NCBI RefSeq assembly: GCF_004025535.1
Contig: NZ_QJRG01000049.1
Coordinates: 569,517-633,516 of the forward strand
Origin: Pseudomonas alkylphenolica
GTDB lineage: Bacteria > Pseudomonadota > Gammaproteobacteria > Pseudomonadales > Pseudomonadaceae
Direction of reading: 5' to 3'
Length of the DNA stretch: 64,000 bases
In this document: positions 41,801 to 50,059 of the stretch, piece by piece
Position numbering within the stretch: position 1 is the stretch's first letter
How the letters are laid out: every line of letters starts with the position of its first letter
The notes under the pieces: generated by a model
Database searches by the model: none
Told to the model about the DNA's origin: nothing
Seen by the model: the letters and a program-made list of their open reading frames with translations, nothing else
Position numbers and translations under genes: made by a program

Positions 41801-43650
41801 ACCTGAATGACTTGAACGGCGTTCTGCCGACCCGCGCGGTGCCACGGGAACAGACCCAGGCGCTCCTCGACCGGCGCTCGGTCGCCGCCGGCCTGATCAA
41901 GCCACGCGACCTCTACACCCTGGCCGACCGCCTGGAGCAACAGGCTCGCGAGCAGGGTGAGCGGCCGTTCCTGATCTACAGCGAGCAGGTGCTCAGTTAC
42001 GCCGAGGTCGATGCCCGCGCCAACCAGATGGCCCATACGTTTTATGCCAATGGCCTGCGCGCGGGCGATGTCTGTGCCCTGGCCATGGAAAACCGCCCGG
42101 CGTTCTTTTGTGCCTGGTTCGGCCTGGTCAAGCTCGGGGTGGTGGTGGCCTTCATCAATACCCAGATCAGTGGCCGACCACTGCTGCATGCCCTGCAAAC
42201 CACCGATGCCAAGGCCTTGGTCGTCGGCGAAGAATGCCTGGCCAATGTCCAGGCCACCGAAGGCTTTCCGGCGCTGCCGTGCTGGTTGATACGTGACGCG
42301 GAAAACCCCTGGGCCGGCGCGCTGCCCAAAGGCATCGACGGGCACTTCGATACGCGCCTGGACAACGCCCCGCGCACCACGTTCCCGCGTGATATCCGTG
42401 CGCACATCGAGGCGCAGACGCCGACCTTGCTGATCTTCACCTCGGGCACCACCGGCTTGCCCAAGGCTGCGCGCTACAGCCACATGCGCTGGATGTCCTC
42501 CGGCGACGTGATGGAGTGCACCCTGCAGGTCACCCACGCCGATGTGTTCTATTGCTGCCTGCCGCTGTACCACGGTGCGGCCGCCACCTCGGTAACCTCA
42601 ACCGCGCTGCGCGCCGGGGCGGCCATCGTCGTGCGCCGCAAGTTCAGCGTGCGCGAGTTCTGGAACGATGTGGCACGTCACCAGATCAGCATCTTCCAGT
42701 ACATCGGCGAAATCTGTCGCTACCTGCTCAACCAGCCGCTACGGGCAAACGAGCGCGAACACAGCCTGCGCTGCATGCTCGGTGCCGGGCTGTCACCAGA
42801 CACCTGGCAGCGCTGGCTGGACCGTTTCGGGCCGATCCAGGTGTTCGAGGGCTGGGGCGCCACCGAGGCGAACGCCGCGATCATCAACGTCGACAACCAC
42901 TTTGGCTCATGCGGCCGCGTGCCGGACTGGAACAAGACCAACGTGCGGCTGGTGCGCTACGACATCGAGAACGACTGCCACCCGCGTGACGAAAACGGCT
43001 TCTACCAGCTCTGCAACGTCGGTGAGGTGGGCGAGGCCATGGGCTTTATCGTCGATCACCCGGACATCGGCGCCGGGCGCTTCGAGGGCTACACCTCGGC
43101 CGACGCCACCGAGAGCAAGATCCGCCGCAACGTGCTGCGCGAGGGTGACGCCTACTGGAGTTCCGGTGACCTGCTGCGCGAAGACGCCGACGGTTACTGC
43201 TACTTCGTCGACCGCATCGGCGACACCTATCGCTGGAAGAGCGAGAACGTATCGACCCAGGAAGTGGCCGACGCCTTGGGCGACCTGCCGGGCCTGGAAC
43301 TGATCAACGTCTACGGCGTTCAGGTGCCCGGGCATGAAGGGCGTGCCGGCATGGCGGCGGTGTTGATGCAGGCGGACCGGCCGTTCGATCCGGACGCGCT
43401 GTACGCCCTGACCGAGGCGCGCCTGCCTCGCTATGCGGCCCCGGTGTTCGTGCGCGTTACCCGGTCGGCCGACCTGACCGCCAGTTTCAAGTTGCGCAAG
43501 GTTGACCTGCAGCGCGAGGGCTATTGCCCGTCACGTTGCAGCGATCCCTTGTTCATCCGCGACGAGCAATCCCGATCCTATGTGCCGTATTCGGCAGAGG
43601 TCCTGACGCGAGCCGGCTTGACGCCTTTCGCGGTGGCCAGCCATGACTGA
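41797..43650 (+). CDS. FATP-like acyl-CoA synthetase
   Basis: A 617-residue AMP-forming ligase of the fatty-acid transport protein/very-long-chain branch. AMP motif LLIFTSGTTGLPKAARYSH is near residue 210, then EGWGATEAN, and the FATP-type signature DRIGDTYRWKSENVSTQEVADAL near 470. This branch includes bile-acid and very-long-chain CoA ligases, so a bulky or cyclic carboxylic acid is plausible. The start overlaps the ene-reductase stop by four bases and its end overlaps the MBL gene by eight, showing tight coupling. Confidence 0.93.
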   Translation: MNLNDLNGVLPTRAVPREQTQALLDRRSVAAGLIKPRDLYTLADRLEQQAREQGERPFLIYSEQVLSYAEVDARANQMAHTFYANGLRAGDVCALAMENRPAFFCAWFGLVKLGVVVAFINTQISGRPLLHALQTTDAKALVVGEECLANVQATEGFPALPCWLIRDAENPWAGALPKGIDGHFDTRLDNAPRTTFPRDIRAHIEAQTPTLLIFTSGTTGLPKAARYSHMRWMSSGDVMECTLQVTHADVFYCCLPLYHGAAATSVTSTALRAGAAIVVRRKFSVREFWNDVARHQISIFQYIGEICRYLLNQPLRANEREHSLRCMLGAGLSPDTWQRWLDRFGPIQVFEGWGATEANAAIINVDNHFGSCGRVPDWNKTNVRLVRYDIENDCHPRDENGFYQLCNVGEVGEAMGFIVDHPDIGAGRFEGYTSADATESKIRRNVLREGDAYWSSGDLLREDADGYCYFVDRIGDTYRWKSENVSTQEVADALGDLPGLELINVYGVQVPGHEGRAGMAAVLMQADRPFDPDALYALTEARLPRYAAPVFVRVTRSADLTASFKLRKVDLQREGYCPSRCSDPLFIRDEQSRSYVPYSAEVLTRAGLTPFAVASHD

Positions 43651-44728
43651 CCTCGACGCGAACGGTCACGAGCTGCGCGACGGCCTGCGCTATCCGTGGG
43701 TGCAGGCGCCCGATGCCGGTGCGGTACTTAAAGTGGCCCCCGGCGTGTTCTGGCTGCGCATGCCACTGCCGTTTCGCCTGGACCACATCAACCTCTACCT
43801 GCTGCGTCACACCGACGGCTGGGTGGTGGTCGACACCGGCATGAACCTCGATCAGACCCGCAAGGTCTGGGACCAGGTACTGACCCAGGTGTGTGACGGG
43901 CTGCCGCTGCTGGCGGTGGTCTGCACCCACTTTCACTCCGACCATGCCGGGGTGGCCGCCTGGCTGTCGGAGCGCTTCCACTGCCCGGTATACATGACCA
44001 CCGGCGAGTTCCAGTCGTTGCACGTCAAGTTTCCCGCCGATCAGCCACCGGGCTGGGACTTTCTCGACTTCTATCGCAAGGCCGGGGTGGCGGACGAACA
44101 AAGCGTCGAGATGTTCGGGGTGATGAGCAACGCGCACTTCCTGCCGGCGCCGCTGAACCATTACCGCCGCCTGCAAGACGGCAGTGTCCTGGAAATCGGT
44201 GGCCGCAGCTGGCAGGTGGTCGTCGGCCGTGGCCATTCGCCGGAGCACGCGTGCCTGTATGCCGCCGATGACGGCTTGCTGATCTCCGGCGACCAGGTGC
44301 TGCCGCGCATCACGTCCACGGTTGGCGTGCATGCCACCGAACCCCTGGCCAACCCGCTGCATGACTGGCTCGGCTCCATCGAGCGGCTGCGCAGCTTGCC
44401 CGACAGCGTATTGGTGCTGCCGGCGCACGAGCGGCCATTTTTCAATTTGCATCAGCGCCTGGATCAACTGGAGGCGCATCACCGGGCGCACCTGGCGCTG
44501 ATGCTGGCCAGCTGTGACGAGCCGCGCACTGCGCTCGAACTGATGGCCGTTTTGTTTACCAGGTTGTCGGGTCGTTTCGACGAACTGATGGCGCTGGGCG
44601 AAACGTTGGCGCACGCCAACTACCTGGTGGCCGAAGGGTCGCTGGTGCGGGAAGAGCACCAGGGGCGATATCGCTTCCGGTGCGCTGTAAGGGGAGCGTG
44701 CGCGGCTACACCGCTCAAGGTGTTTTAA
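43643..44728 (+). CDS. MBL-fold metallo-hydrolase
   Basis: A 361-residue metallo-beta-lactamase-fold protein with the zinc motif THFHSDHAG near residues 94-102, a further His in GRGHSPEHACLY, Asp in ISGDQVLP and a late His in LPAHERPFF. It may act as a thioesterase or lactonase in the pathway, for example hydrolysing a CoA ester or opening a lactone; this is inference. Its C-terminal 80 residues look like the winged-helix tail seen in MBL hydrolases related to LACTB2. Confidence 0.9.
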   Translation: MTDLDANGHELRDGLRYPWVQAPDAGAVLKVAPGVFWLRMPLPFRLDHINLYLLRHTDGWVVVDTGMNLDQTRKVWDQVLTQVCDGLPLLAVVCTHFHSDHAGVAAWLSERFHCPVYMTTGEFQSLHVKFPADQPPGWDFLDFYRKAGVADEQSVEMFGVMSNAHFLPAPLNHYRRLQDGSVLEIGGRSWQVVVGRGHSPEHACLYAADDGLLISGDQVLPRITSTVGVHATEPLANPLHDWLGSIERLRSLPDSVLVLPAHERPFFNLHQRLDQLEAHHRAHLALMLASCDEPRTALELMAVLFTRLSGRFDELMALGETLAHANYLVAEGSLVREEHQGRYRFRCAVRGACAATPLKVF

Positions 44729-44795
44729 GCGGGCGTCACGGCAGCAGTGTTGAACATTCCGGGCAGCCAACCGGTTGCCCTACAGGAGAGACAGT

Positions 44796-46466
44796 GTGAT
44801 CAACAAAAACAACAATAATTCTACGGTCATGGTTTCGAGCGTATTTCGGGTCAGCAGCCTGGCGGCAGCGATTGCGCTGGTGTCCACGCCGGTCTGGGCC
44901 GGAGATACGATCGAGTTCGACAATGGTCTGACCATGGATTGGTCGGTAACGACCAGCTACGGCATCGGTGTGCGCACCGGCAGCCAGAGCGACCGCTTGT
45001 TGGGCAACGCCAACGCCGACGATGCCGACCGCAACTTCGATCGCGGCAGCCTGACCACCAACCGCGTGGGCGCGCTGGGCGAACTGATCCTGCGCAAGGA
45101 CAACTACGGCGCCGTGGTGCGCGGCAGTACCTTCTACGACGATGTCTACCACAAGGACAACGACAACGATTCACCCCGCACGGTGAACAAGGAAGGGCGC
45201 AACGACGAGTTCACCAGCGATACCAAATACTACAGCGGCGGACGTACCCGCCTGCTCGATGCCTATGTGTTCGGCGGCTGGCGCTTCGACAACGCGACCA
45301 TGCTCGACGTCAAGGCCGGGCGGCACATCGAGTCCTGGGGCGAGAGCCTGTATTACCCGGGTGTCAACGGCGTACAGAACCCGTCCGACGCCGTGAAAGC
45401 CTCGCAGCCGGGGGTTGAGGTCAAGGAAGTGCTGTTGCCGGTAGGCCAGTTCTCCGGGGTGTACCGCATCAACCCGAGCCTGAGCTTCGGCGCCTACGTT
45501 CAATATGAATGGAAGGGGACTGAGCTGCCGCCAGTGGGCAGCTACCTGTCGGGCAGCGACGTGGTCGGGCCGGGTCGCGAGTTCATCTACGCCAACGGCC
45601 AGAAGGTGCTCTACCGTGGCACCGACGAACCGAGCGATGGCGGCCAGTGGGGCGTGCAGGTGCGTTACCGCCCGGTGCCGGCACTCGAACTGTCGCTGTT
45701 TCACGTCAACTACCACGACAAAAACCCGGCCACCGCCCTGATCGGCTATGACCCGGTGGCCGTCGGCGGTGGCCTCAATGCCATGGTCATGAACGGCTAT
45801 CGGATCAAGTACTTCGAAGACATCAAGCTGACCGGTATCAGCGCCTCGACCAAGATCGGTGATGTTCAGGTCGGCGGCGAATGGTCGTACCGCGACGGTG
45901 CACCGGTGATGGTCAACACCGCCCTGGGCGCAGTACCGGCCAAAGGCAAGGGCCAGCAGATGCAGCTGTCGGCGATGCGCATCCTCGGTGATCGTCCCTG
46001 GGCGCAACAGACCACCCTGACCGCCGAAGTCATCCGCGTGCAGGTAGACAGCGTCGAATCCGCCTCGGCCGCGCCGAACCTGCAAGGTCTTAACCTGATT
46101 CCTCAAGTGGCTCCATTGGTGGCGTCTTCCGATGACTATACCTACAAAACCAGCGCCGGCTGGCGCACCAAATCCTCCAGTGCCTACACCGTGGGCGCAT
46201 CGTTCAGTTATCCGGGCGTTTTCCAAGGCTGGGATCTGGAAGTCCCCCTCAGTTTCTCCAACGTCTTCAGCGGATCGACACCCATGGCCGGCAGCATCTC
46301 CGGCGTGGCCGGCGACCGACGCCTGAGCGTGGGCACCACCTTCAAGTACCTGGGCAACCTCGAAACCAGCTTGAAGTACATCGCCTACCTGGGTGAAGCG
46401 GACCCGATCAAGCGGCCGTTCGCCGATCGCGACTACGCCACGTTCTCGATGAAATACAGCTTCTGA
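44796..46466 (+). CDS. DUF1302-family outer-membrane protein (1)
   Basis: A 556-residue protein starting at GTG 44796 with CAGGAGAG upstream. A signal peptide (about 1-37, ending VWA before GDTI) leads into a beta-rich, Gly/Tyr-rich barrel-like sequence ending in Phe. Typical DUF1302 pieces are DDVYHKDNDNDSPRTVNKEGRNDEF, GRHIESWGESLYYPGVNGVQNP and FRYATFSMKYSF-like termini. It is thought to be an outer-membrane channel for hydrophobic compounds. It is clearly paralogous to the protein at 63544. Codons 3-8 hold an A-rich Hfq/Crc-like motif. Confidence 0.92.
   Translation: MINKNNNNSTVMVSSVFRVSSLAAAIALVSTPVWAGDTIEFDNGLTMDWSVTTSYGIGVRTGSQSDRLLGNANADDADRNFDRGSLTTNRVGALGELILRKDNYGAVVRGSTFYDDVYHKDNDNDSPRTVNKEGRNDEFTSDTKYYSGGRTRLLDAYVFGGWRFDNATMLDVKAGRHIESWGESLYYPGVNGVQNPSDAVKASQPGVEVKEVLLPVGQFSGVYRINPSLSFGAYVQYEWKGTELPPVGSYLSGSDVVGPGREFIYANGQKVLYRGTDEPSDGGQWGVQVRYRPVPALELSLFHVNYHDKNPATALIGYDPVAVGGGLNAMVMNGYRIKYFEDIKLTGISASTKIGDVQVGGEWSYRDGAPVMVNTALGAVPAKGKGQQMQLSAMRILGDRPWAQQTTLTAEVIRVQVDSVESASAAPNLQGLNLIPQVAPLVASSDDYTYKTSAGWRTKSSSAYTVGASFSYPGVFQGWDLEVPLSFSNVFSGSTPMAGSISGVAGDRRLSVGTTFKYLGNLETSLKYIAYLGEADPIKRPFADRDYATFSMKYSF
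44802..44818 (+). promoter_or_regulatory. Hfq/Crc-type A-rich motif at DUF1302 start
   Basis: AACAAAAACAACAATAA lies just inside the coding start. It fits the AANAANAA-type catabolite repression target bound by Hfq-Crc in Pseudomonas. Confidence 0.6.
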
Positions 46467-46481
46467 TCGACCACGCACAAG

Positions 46482-46504
46482 CCGGGTCGCGTTCACGCGC
46501 CCGG
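46482..46504 (+). repeat. Hairpin after DUF1302 gene
   Basis: CCGGG-T-CGCGT pairs with ACGCG-CCCGG around a TC loop: ten base pairs with one bulged T, starting 15 bases after the stop codon. It may be a weak terminator or an mRNA 3' stabiliser. Confidence 0.5.
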
Positions 46505-46527
46505 ACCTTCTACAGCAACTGAACAGC

Positions 46528-46548
46528 GTCGAAGCGCAGCGCTTCGAC
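46528..46548. repeat. Perfect ten-base inverted repeat upstream of the thiolase-like gene
   Basis: GTCGAAGCGC, one A, then GCGCTTCGAC: a perfect palindrome immediately before the GGGAGG ribosome site. It could be an operator or a hairpin that limits ribosome access. Confidence 0.6.
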
Positions 46549-46559
46549 CGGGAGGCACT

Positions 46560-47771
46560 ATGGGGCTCAAAGGGCATGCGGCCATTGTTGGCACCGCGCA
46601 ATACAAACCGGAAAAATACTCGACGGCGCCGAAGATGTTCCACCTGGAGCAAGTCGCCGACCTGGCGGCCCAGGCCCTGCGTGACGCCGGACTGAAAGCC
46701 TCGGACCTCGACGGGTTGGTGATCAACGGCCCGCATTTTCACGAAGCCTCGGTGTTCGTGCCGGCGATGGCTGCCGAGTACCTGGGTTTGCGCCTGAATT
46801 TTGCCGAAGTGGTGGACCTGGGCGGCTGCACGTCGGTGGGCATGGTCTGGCGCGCTGCCGCTGCGATCGAACTGGGCCTGTGCCAGGCGGTACTGTGCGT
46901 GATCCCCGCACGCATGGCGCCGTTCGGCCCCGATGAAGACCCCAGCTGGATGGCCCGCTCCATGCGCTACGGTGGCCACAGCACGGCATTTGGCGCACCG
47001 GAAGCCGAGTTCGACCTGCCTTACGGGCACATGGGCCAGAACACCGGCTACGCGATGATCGCCCAACGCTACGCCGCGCAGTACGACTACGACCAGCGCG
47101 CAATGGCCAAGATCGCCGTCGACCAGCGCACCAACGCCCTGGCCAACCCGCAAGCCATGTTCTTCGGCCAGCCGCTGACCATCGAGCAGGTGCTGGCGAG
47201 CAAGATGGTTGCCGACCCGCTGCACGTCCTCGAGATCGTCATGCCGGTGGCCGGTGGCGCCGCGATGATCATCACCAGCAAGGAAGTGGCGGCGCGCTGC
47301 CGCAAGCGTCCGGCATTCATTACCGGTTTTGGCGAGCACCTGGCGTTCAAGTCGCCTTCCTACGCCCAGGACATGATCAACACGCCGATCGGCCCTGCGT
47401 CGGAGCGGGCCTTCGCCATGGCCGGGCTCAAGCCCAAAGACGTCGATGCGGCGCAGATCTACGACTGCTACACCATCACCACCTTGCTGACCCTGGAAGA
47501 CGCCGGTTTCTGTGGCAAAGGCGAAGGCATGGCGTTCGTGCGCGAGCACGACCTGACCTTCCGTGGCGATTTCCCGATGAACACCCACGGCGGCCAACTG
47601 AGTTTCGGCCAGTCGGCCTCGGCCGGCGGCATGAGCCAGGTGATCGAAGCGGTAACGCAGATCGCAGGTGCCGCCGGTGAGCGGCAGCTGGGGCGCTGCG
47701 ACAGCGTCTACGTCTCCGGTACCGGTGGCGTGATGAGCGAGCAGGGCGCATTGATTCTTCAGGGAGCATAA
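46560..47771 (+). CDS. Thiolase-superfamily protein, SCPx/Ltp2-like
   Basis: A 403-residue thiolase-fold protein. Cys90 in DLGGCTSVGM sits where the thiolase nucleophile is expected. The usual HPxG His motif is replaced by the region NTHGGQLSFGQSASAGG near 341-357, and the C-terminal CxGxG motif is SGTGG, lacking Cys. These losses mark the lipid-transfer/aldolase-like (Ltp2) group rather than true thiolases. It lies four bases before a DUF35-MaoC fusion; Ltp2-type aldolases need a DUF35 partner to cleave steroid side chains. A retro-aldol step is therefore a good guess. Confidence 0.88.
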   Translation: MGLKGHAAIVGTAQYKPEKYSTAPKMFHLEQVADLAAQALRDAGLKASDLDGLVINGPHFHEASVFVPAMAAEYLGLRLNFAEVVDLGGCTSVGMVWRAAAAIELGLCQAVLCVIPARMAPFGPDEDPSWMARSMRYGGHSTAFGAPEAEFDLPYGHMGQNTGYAMIAQRYAAQYDYDQRAMAKIAVDQRTNALANPQAMFFGQPLTIEQVLASKMVADPLHVLEIVMPVAGGAAMIITSKEVAARCRKRPAFITGFGEHLAFKSPSYAQDMINTPIGPASERAFAMAGLKPKDVDAAQIYDCYTITTLLTLEDAGFCGKGEGMAFVREHDLTFRGDFPMNTHGGQLSFGQSASAGGMSQVIEAVTQIAGAAGERQLGRCDSVYVSGTGGVMSEQGALILQGA

Positions 47772-47775
47772 GCAC

Positions 47776-48726
47776 ATGTCCAACAACAAACCGATGCCGG
47801 TCGCGACGCAGATCTCCGCACCGTTCTGGGAGGGCCTGAAGGCTCGCCGCCTGTTGATCCAGCAATGCAACGCCTGCAATCACTGGAACTTCTACCCGCG
47901 CCGGCACTGCACGGCGTGCCTGGAGCATGACCTGGCCTGGCGCGAAGTCGACGGCGCGGCGACGCTGTACAGCTACACTGTAACGCGCATTGCCACCTTG
48001 CCCGACTTCATGGACGAAATGCCGCAGAAACTGGCGGTGGTCGAGCTGGCCCAGGGGGTGCGGATCAACACCAACCTGGTCGGCCTTGCCGAAGACGAAA
48101 TCCGCATTGGCATGCCGCTGCAACCGGTGTTCGCCGAGGTCGATGCCAAGGGCAACCGTCTGCTGCGCTTTACCGGTGTCGACAAGGATGCGGCGAGCCT
48201 CGAGCTGCCGCCCGCACAAGAAAGCGAACCGCTGCCCGAGGCCTCGCAGCAACCAGCTGCCCGACAGATCGACCTCAACGACGGCCCGGCCTTGCAGACC
48301 CTGGTCAGCGAGCAGTTCAGCGACTGGAGCAATGTTGTGGTGGTCGATCAGGCCTTGATTGATACCTTTGCGCAGTTGTCGGGTGACGATTACTGGATCC
48401 ACACCGACCCGGAGCGGGCACGCCTGCAAAGCCCGTTTGGCGGCACTATTGCCCACGGCGCGCTGGTGCAAGTGCTGCAGTCACGGATGAAACTGGCGCT
48501 GGGTTTCGAGATCACCGGTTTCAGCACCCAGATCAACTACGGCTCCGACCGCCTGCGTTTCCCGGCGCCGGTTCCTGCCGGCTCGCGCATTCATTCGCGG
48601 GCACGGGTGAAAAAGGCCGAGATCTCGGCGCGTGGTACCCAGTTGACCCTGGAACTGAACACGCACGTGGTCGGCCAGGACCGGCCGTCGGTGATCAACG
48701 ACCTGGTCATCCTTTACCTCGCCTGA
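47776..48726 (+). CDS. DUF35 (Zn-ribbon/OB) and MaoC-like hydratase fusion
   Basis: A 316-residue two-domain protein. Residues about 15-125 are a DUF35 domain with zinc-ribbon cysteines at 31, 34, 45 and 48 (CNAC and CTAC), followed by an OB-fold. Residues about 165-316 are a MaoC-type hot-dog domain with the hydratase motif DDYWIHTDPERARLQSPFGGTIAHGALV. The domain order is the reverse of ChsH2 in actinobacterial steroid degradation (MaoC then DUF35). It follows the thiolase-like gene directly and should form a hydratase/aldolase complex with it. AACAACAAA at its start is a possible Crc site. Confidence 0.9.
   Translation: MSNNKPMPVATQISAPFWEGLKARRLLIQQCNACNHWNFYPRRHCTACLEHDLAWREVDGAATLYSYTVTRIATLPDFMDEMPQKLAVVELAQGVRINTNLVGLAEDEIRIGMPLQPVFAEVDAKGNRLLRFTGVDKDAASLELPPAQESEPLPEASQQPAARQIDLNDGPALQTLVSEQFSDWSNVVVVDQALIDTFAQLSGDDYWIHTDPERARLQSPFGGTIAHGALVQVLQSRMKLALGFEITGFSTQINYGSDRLRFPAPVPAGSRIHSRARVKKAEISARGTQLTLELNTHVVGQDRPSVINDLVILYLA
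47782..47790 (+). promoter_or_regulatory. Short Hfq/Crc-like A-rich motif at DUF35-MaoC start
   Basis: AACAACAAA occurs three codons into the gene, a position often used for Hfq/Crc translational repression. It is short, so chance is possible. Confidence 0.4.
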
Positions 48727-49014
48727 TCACCGTTTAGCGACCAACGGCACGGCGGTGTAGCCAATACACCGCAGTGTCTGCAGCGCCTGCAGGCAACCGC
48801 GGGCGGCGACCCGCCGTGCCTGCGAACAACGCTACCACAGCATCTCGACGCGTTCGCCAGCCCCGCTCCAGCCGCTGCGCCATTTACGCCATCGCATAAG
48901 CCATTTGGACGATGTAGCACCCCGTCCTTGCGCTGACTATGCCCCCAAGAGGCAACGCCCGGTTCGCTTGCCTCGCATGCTTTGGCGCCTGACAAGAACA
49001 AGAGGATTGGCCCT
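48727..49014. other. Promoter region between the two operons, no gene seen
   Basis: This 288-base gap holds an eight-base-pair hairpin (GCGGTGTA/TACACCGC, 48752-48772), probably the end of the upstream operon. It also has a half-matching copy of the cluster motif at 48896-48914, where ATAAGC-CATTTG-GACGATG keeps only the right half. No protein-like frame stands out. Confidence 0.55.
48896..48914 (+). promoter_or_regulatory. Degenerate cluster motif upstream of the YCF48/MMPL operon
   Basis: The right half GACGATG is exact, but the left half ATAAGC matches CTAGTC at only three positions. It is plausible only because of its location and the recurrence of the motif elsewhere. Confidence 0.35.
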
Positions 49015-49071
49015 ATGACTTGCCCTATGCACGCGTGCCCCGAACAGGAGCGTTGCCCATGCGCTCGATAA
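49015..49071 (+). CDS. Possible 18-residue cysteine-rich leader peptide
   Basis: An ATG at 49015 with AGAGG nine bases upstream opens an 18-codon frame, MTCPMHACPEQERCPCAR, ending TAA at 49071. Its stop lies 10 bases past the ATG of the YCF48-like gene, so translation of the two would be coupled. Four of 18 residues are Cys. It could be a regulatory leader or chance. The good ribosome site and overlap favour a real translated leader, but there is no comparative evidence. Confidence 0.35.
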   Translation: MTCPMHACPEQERCPCAR

Positions 49072-50045
49072 TCGGTTACCTGGTTTGCCTGGTGGTCGCC
49101 CTGACTATTGGCTACACCTTTTCGCCCAAAGTGGCGCCTCAGGCCGAAGTGCTGGCCACGCGTCCGGACCGGGTGCAGATCAACGGCCTGCTCAATCTCG
49201 GCGCGCGAGTGGTTGCCGTGGGGGAGCGCGGCAGCATTCTGCTCAGTGACGACCAGGGCGTCAGCTGGCAAGCCGCCAGCGTCGCCACCCAGCGCAACGC
49301 CACCCTGACCGCCGTGCTGGCCCTGGACGACAAGCGCTTGCTCGCCGTCGGCCACGATGGCTGGATCCTGCGCTCCCTGGACGCCGGCAGCAGCTGGCAG
49401 GAAATGCGCTATGACGGCGACCTGGGTGAACCACTGCTGGGCATCTGGACCGGAGGCGGTGACAAAGTCCTGGCCTTCGGCAGTTTCGGCAAGTTCTACC
49501 AGTCCACCGATGCCGGGCAGAGCTGGGCACCGCAAACCCTGGACATCGACAGCGCGCACCTGAACAGCATGGCCGGCGGCAGCGACGGCAGGCGCATGCT
49601 GGTTGGCGAGCAGGGCCTGGTGCTGCGCACCGATGATGCCGGTAAACACTGGCATACCTTGCCGGCGTTCTACAGCGGCTCGCTGTTCGGCATCGTGCGC
49701 CTGAGTGCCGACAACTGGGTGACCTACGGCATGCGTGGGCATGTGTTCGTCAGCCACGACTTTGGCGACAGCTGGACCCAGATCAACGTCGGCAACCAAC
49801 TGCCACTGTACGGCCATGTGGTGCTGCCCGATCACACCGGGCTGGTTATCGTCGGCGCCGGCAGCTCGGTGGTGCGCCTGGATGCGCAAGGCGAGCTGGT
49901 CGGGGTCGGTCGGCTGGCCGGGCTCGGTACCCTGACCTCGGCGACGATGGTCGGCTCACGCCTGCTGGTCGGTGGCGAGCGCGGGGTATTGCAAGGTTCA
50001 AGTGGCAGCGCTGCTGCTCTAGCGGCCACACAGGCCACCCAGTAA
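49059..50045 (+). CDS. YCF48/BNR-repeat periplasmic propeller protein
   Basis: A 328-residue protein from ATG 49059 with AGGAG eight bases upstream. An N-terminal signal or anchor helix (about 3-21) is followed by repeated blades of the type VVAVGERGSILLSDDQGVSWQAAS, LLAVGHDGWILRSLDAGSSWQEM, VLAFGSFGKFYQSTDAGQSWAPQ and MLVGEQGLVLRTDDAGKHWHTL. This is a YCF48-like beta propeller. In Pseudomonas and relatives such proteins are encoded with DUF1302 and MMPL proteins and are thought to help move hydrophobic compounds across the envelope. It precedes the MMPL gene by 14 bases. Confidence 0.9.
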   Translation: MRSIIGYLVCLVVALTIGYTFSPKVAPQAEVLATRPDRVQINGLLNLGARVVAVGERGSILLSDDQGVSWQAASVATQRNATLTAVLALDDKRLLAVGHDGWILRSLDAGSSWQEMRYDGDLGEPLLGIWTGGGDKVLAFGSFGKFYQSTDAGQSWAPQTLDIDSAHLNSMAGGSDGRRMLVGEQGLVLRTDDAGKHWHTLPAFYSGSLFGIVRLSADNWVTYGMRGHVFVSHDFGDSWTQINVGNQLPLYGHVVLPDHTGLVIVGAGSSVVRLDAQGELVGVGRLAGLGTLTSATMVGSRLLVGGERGVLQGSSGSAAALAATQATQ

Positions 50046-50059
50046 TAGAGAGGCAGGTA

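Noticed and set aside
45171..47879. A 902-codon open frame antisense to the DUF1302, thiolase-like and DUF35 genes
   Set aside because: It crosses three well-supported genes and reads as low-complexity His/Gly/Arg-rich sequence without a domain.
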